This document shows positions 5,979 through 7,251 of a DNA stretch of 7,251 nucleotides, one piece after another. This DNA comes from Methanobacteriota archaeon. GTDB taxonomy: Archaea > Thermoplasmatota > Poseidoniia > MGIII > CG-Epi1. Location of the stretch: positions 5,244 to 12,494 of the forward strand of contig PCBV01000042.1 of assembly GCA_002731905.1 (NCBI GenBank), in the 5' to 3' direction. The position numbers were made by a program, and so were the translations under genes. The notes beneath the pieces were generated by a model. It ran no database searches and was not told where the DNA came from. It saw only the letters and a program-made list of their open reading frames with translations. The first letter of the stretch is position 1. Each line of letters opens with the position of its first letter.

Positions 5979-7251
5979 ATGATGTCGACGCGTACAACCC
6001 ACGTAATCCCGGCTGCGATGCTGGTAACAGTCTGCACGGCCGTATTTTTGGCTGGCATGGTCTCTGGAGATGAGCCAGTTATCTCTCTGTTCGACATTGC
6101 TCCCGATGAGACAGTGTACCCCGATGACTTGGTCAACGTGACCGTAGTCTACACTGACGCTGATGATGATGTACCAGGCGCCGTCTGGGCCTGCGTCAAC
6201 GACTGTAGCGATAACCGCACACTCGCCGCGGCGGACTGGGACGCTGGTGTTCTGAGCGATGGCAACTACACCAACGGCGAGCTCTTTTTCCTCGTGGACA
6301 CCTTCCCAGTCGGCACCCACACCCTCACGGGGGGTGCGCACGACACACTCAATACGTCTAATTCGGTTTCGGGTGGCCTGACAGTGCGCGATGATATCCC
6401 GCGACTGAGTAACGCGGCGGTCAACCCGTCTAGTGGTGGCACGGCGGCCAGCTTCAATTTCACGGTTGTTTTCACTGACTTTGACAATCGCTCTGGTTCA
6501 GTCTCTGTTAATGTGGGTGCCGTGTCACACGCCATGGCCATGTCTGCGAACGGCGACGGCAACACCTCCAGTGGCGAGGAATTTTACTGGAATGGCACGG
6601 TCGCGTGGGGGTCCCACAACTTCAACTTCAGCGCAGACAACGGCCTGAATGACGCAGTCAACCTTAGTGGTGGCAGCGTCACGGCCAACGATGCACCCGA
6701 CATCTCTGACAGCAGCGTTGTGCGTGTTGGCGATGACTTTACCTTCTCGGTTAACGCCAGCGATGTCAACACTGGCGACACAGTCACAGCTTGGACTGAC
6801 ATTGCTGACCACGGGCAGGTGGCGCTCACCAACAACGGCGACGGCACCTTCTCGGCGACCCTCGCACAGAGCGCGCTGATTTCCATCGGTGGCGACCGCA
6901 CCGCCACCTTCACCGCTGAGGACTCGCTCGGCGCTCAGACCCTCCTAGCGGGCGCAGAGACTTTCGTCGTTGACATAGTCGCTGGCTTCACTCTGACGGC
7001 CGATTCTGACGCCGAGTCAGGCCCACCACTAAGCGGGGTGAACTACACTCTGACTATTAACAACACTGGCAATCACGAAGATACATTCAGCCTGAGCCAC
7101 ACCAGTGCGCAGGGCTGGACTCTTGCCTATCCCGCTACAATTACGGTGCCGCGGGCAGGCAGTGCGCAGGCGACAGTCACGGTAACTGCGCCGTTCCTAG
7201 CACATGGAGTGGTTGACGCTGAGACCGTCACCGCCACCTCCGGCAATAACG
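5979..7251 (+). CDS. Large secreted surface protein with tandem Ig-like repeats and a NEW3-like domain (3' end beyond window)
   Basis: Translated by hand: 424 complete codons from the ATG with no stop, so the gene runs off the right edge. Residues 1-30 form a Sec-type signal peptide (short basic start, hydrophobic core AAMLVTVCTAVFLAGM, likely cleavage near SG/DEP). Then come three related beta-rich repeats (about 34-137, 141-238 and 239-334) followed by a domain starting GFTLTADSD (336) with GVNYTLTINNTGNHEDTFSL, typical of NEW3/CARDB-like Ig folds in archaeal surface proteins. Thirteen N-glycosylation sequons are present (for example N53, N79, N96, N160, N205, N259, N355, N361), and one close cysteine pair (C72, C76). 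Probably part of the cell envelope or an adhesin; no enzyme motif is visible. The start is supported by GGTGA 7 nt upstream. The anchor, if any, should lie in the missing C-terminus. Confidence 0.88.
   Translation, partial: MMSTRTTHVIPAAMLVTVCTAVFLAGMVSGDEPVISLFDIAPDETVYPDDLVNVTVVYTDADDDVPGAVWACVNDCSDNRTLAAADWDAGVLSDGNYTNGELFFLVDTFPVGTHTLTGGAHDTLNTSNSVSGGLTVRDDIPRLSNAAVNPSSGGTAASFNFTVVFTDFDNRSGSVSVNVGAVSHAMAMSANGDGNTSSGEEFYWNGTVAWGSHNFNFSADNGLNDAVNLSGGSVTANDAPDISDSSVVRVGDDFTFSVNASDVNTGDTVTAWTDIADHGQVALTNNGDGTFSATLAQSALISIGGDRTATFTAEDSLGAQTLLAGAETFVVDIVAGFTLTADSDAESGPPLSGVNYTLTINNTGNHEDTFSLSHTSAQGWTLAYPATITVPRAGSAQATVTVTAPFLAHGVVDAETVTATSGNN
6078..6980 (+). repeat. Three tandem diverged Ig-like protein repeats in the surface protein
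   Basis: Repeats at about 6078-6389, 6399-6692 and 6693-6980. The first two align best: both have a strand like NVTVVYTD or NFTVVFTD near the start, a central turn (SDGNYT or NGDGNTS), then a strand pattern GTHTLTGGAHD or GSHNFNFSADN and an end SGG. The third shares the turn (NNGDGTFSATL) and the late strand (TATFTAEDSLGA). Similarity is at the protein level; the DNA is diverged, so the duplication is old. The fold is inferred to be cadherin- or Ig-like. Confidence 0.6.

Noticed and set aside
5952..6341. Minus-strand ORF of 129 codons opposite the start of the large surface protein
   Set aside because: The plus-strand frame is open for 424 codons with a signal peptide, Shine-Dalgarno and domain repeats. 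The minus ORF is its shadow.
6525..6913. Overlapping minus-strand ORFs opposite the surface-protein repeats
   Set aside because: They mirror repetitive GC-rich coding sequence, with Val/Ser/Ala-rich translations that fit antisense of the plus-strand gene.

Overview
The window looks archaeal, most likely a euryarchaeon related to Thermoplasmatota (for example the marine group II/III lineages). Three things point this way: a run of exosome, SBDS and 20S proteasome alpha-subunit genes in the order known from archaeal genomes; a proteasome alpha N-terminus close to that of Thermoplasma; and two exported proteins rich in N-glycosylation sequons, with PKD or Ig-like domains typical of archaeal surface proteins. 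The lineage is inferred from recalled family sequences, not from a search. By eye the DNA is moderately GC-rich, with AT-rich spots at the putative promoters.

Left half (1-3303, all minus strand). Read in the direction of transcription the order is psmA (proteasome alpha), SBDS (ribosome maturation), rrp4 (exosome S1/KH cap), rrp41 (catalytic exosome RNase PH subunit) and rrp42 (partner ring subunit, cut by the window edge). This is the archaeal exosome/proteasome superoperon. psmA/SBDS (TGATG), rrp4/rrp41 (4-nt gap) and rrp41/rrp42 (ATGA) are tightly coupled. The only loose junction is the 104-bp gap between SBDS and rrp4, which carries a strong Shine-Dalgarno and a weak possible TATA element. 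The genes join RNA 3'-end processing and decay, 60S-type ribosome maturation and protein degradation under probable shared control.

Right half (3344-7251). A plus-strand gene diverges from psmA across only 40 bp and encodes a probable lipoprotein with two PKD domains and an unrecognised C-terminal domain. It converges, with a 9-bp overlap, on a minus-strand gene for a cytoplasmic seven-bladed beta-propeller joined to a TPR domain. A 145-bp divergent spacer with an AT-rich core and TATA-like boxes separates that gene from a large plus-strand secreted protein, open at the right edge, made of tandem Ig-like repeats and a NEW3-like domain.

No tRNA, rRNA, CRISPR array, insertion sequence or clear terminator was seen, and no gene-free stretch exceeds 150 bp. 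No wholly new system is evident. The least explained parts are the C-terminal domain of the PKD lipoprotein (in a patch of unusual base composition), the propeller-TPR fusion, and a shared CTWAATAGG-type motif before both exported-protein genes.
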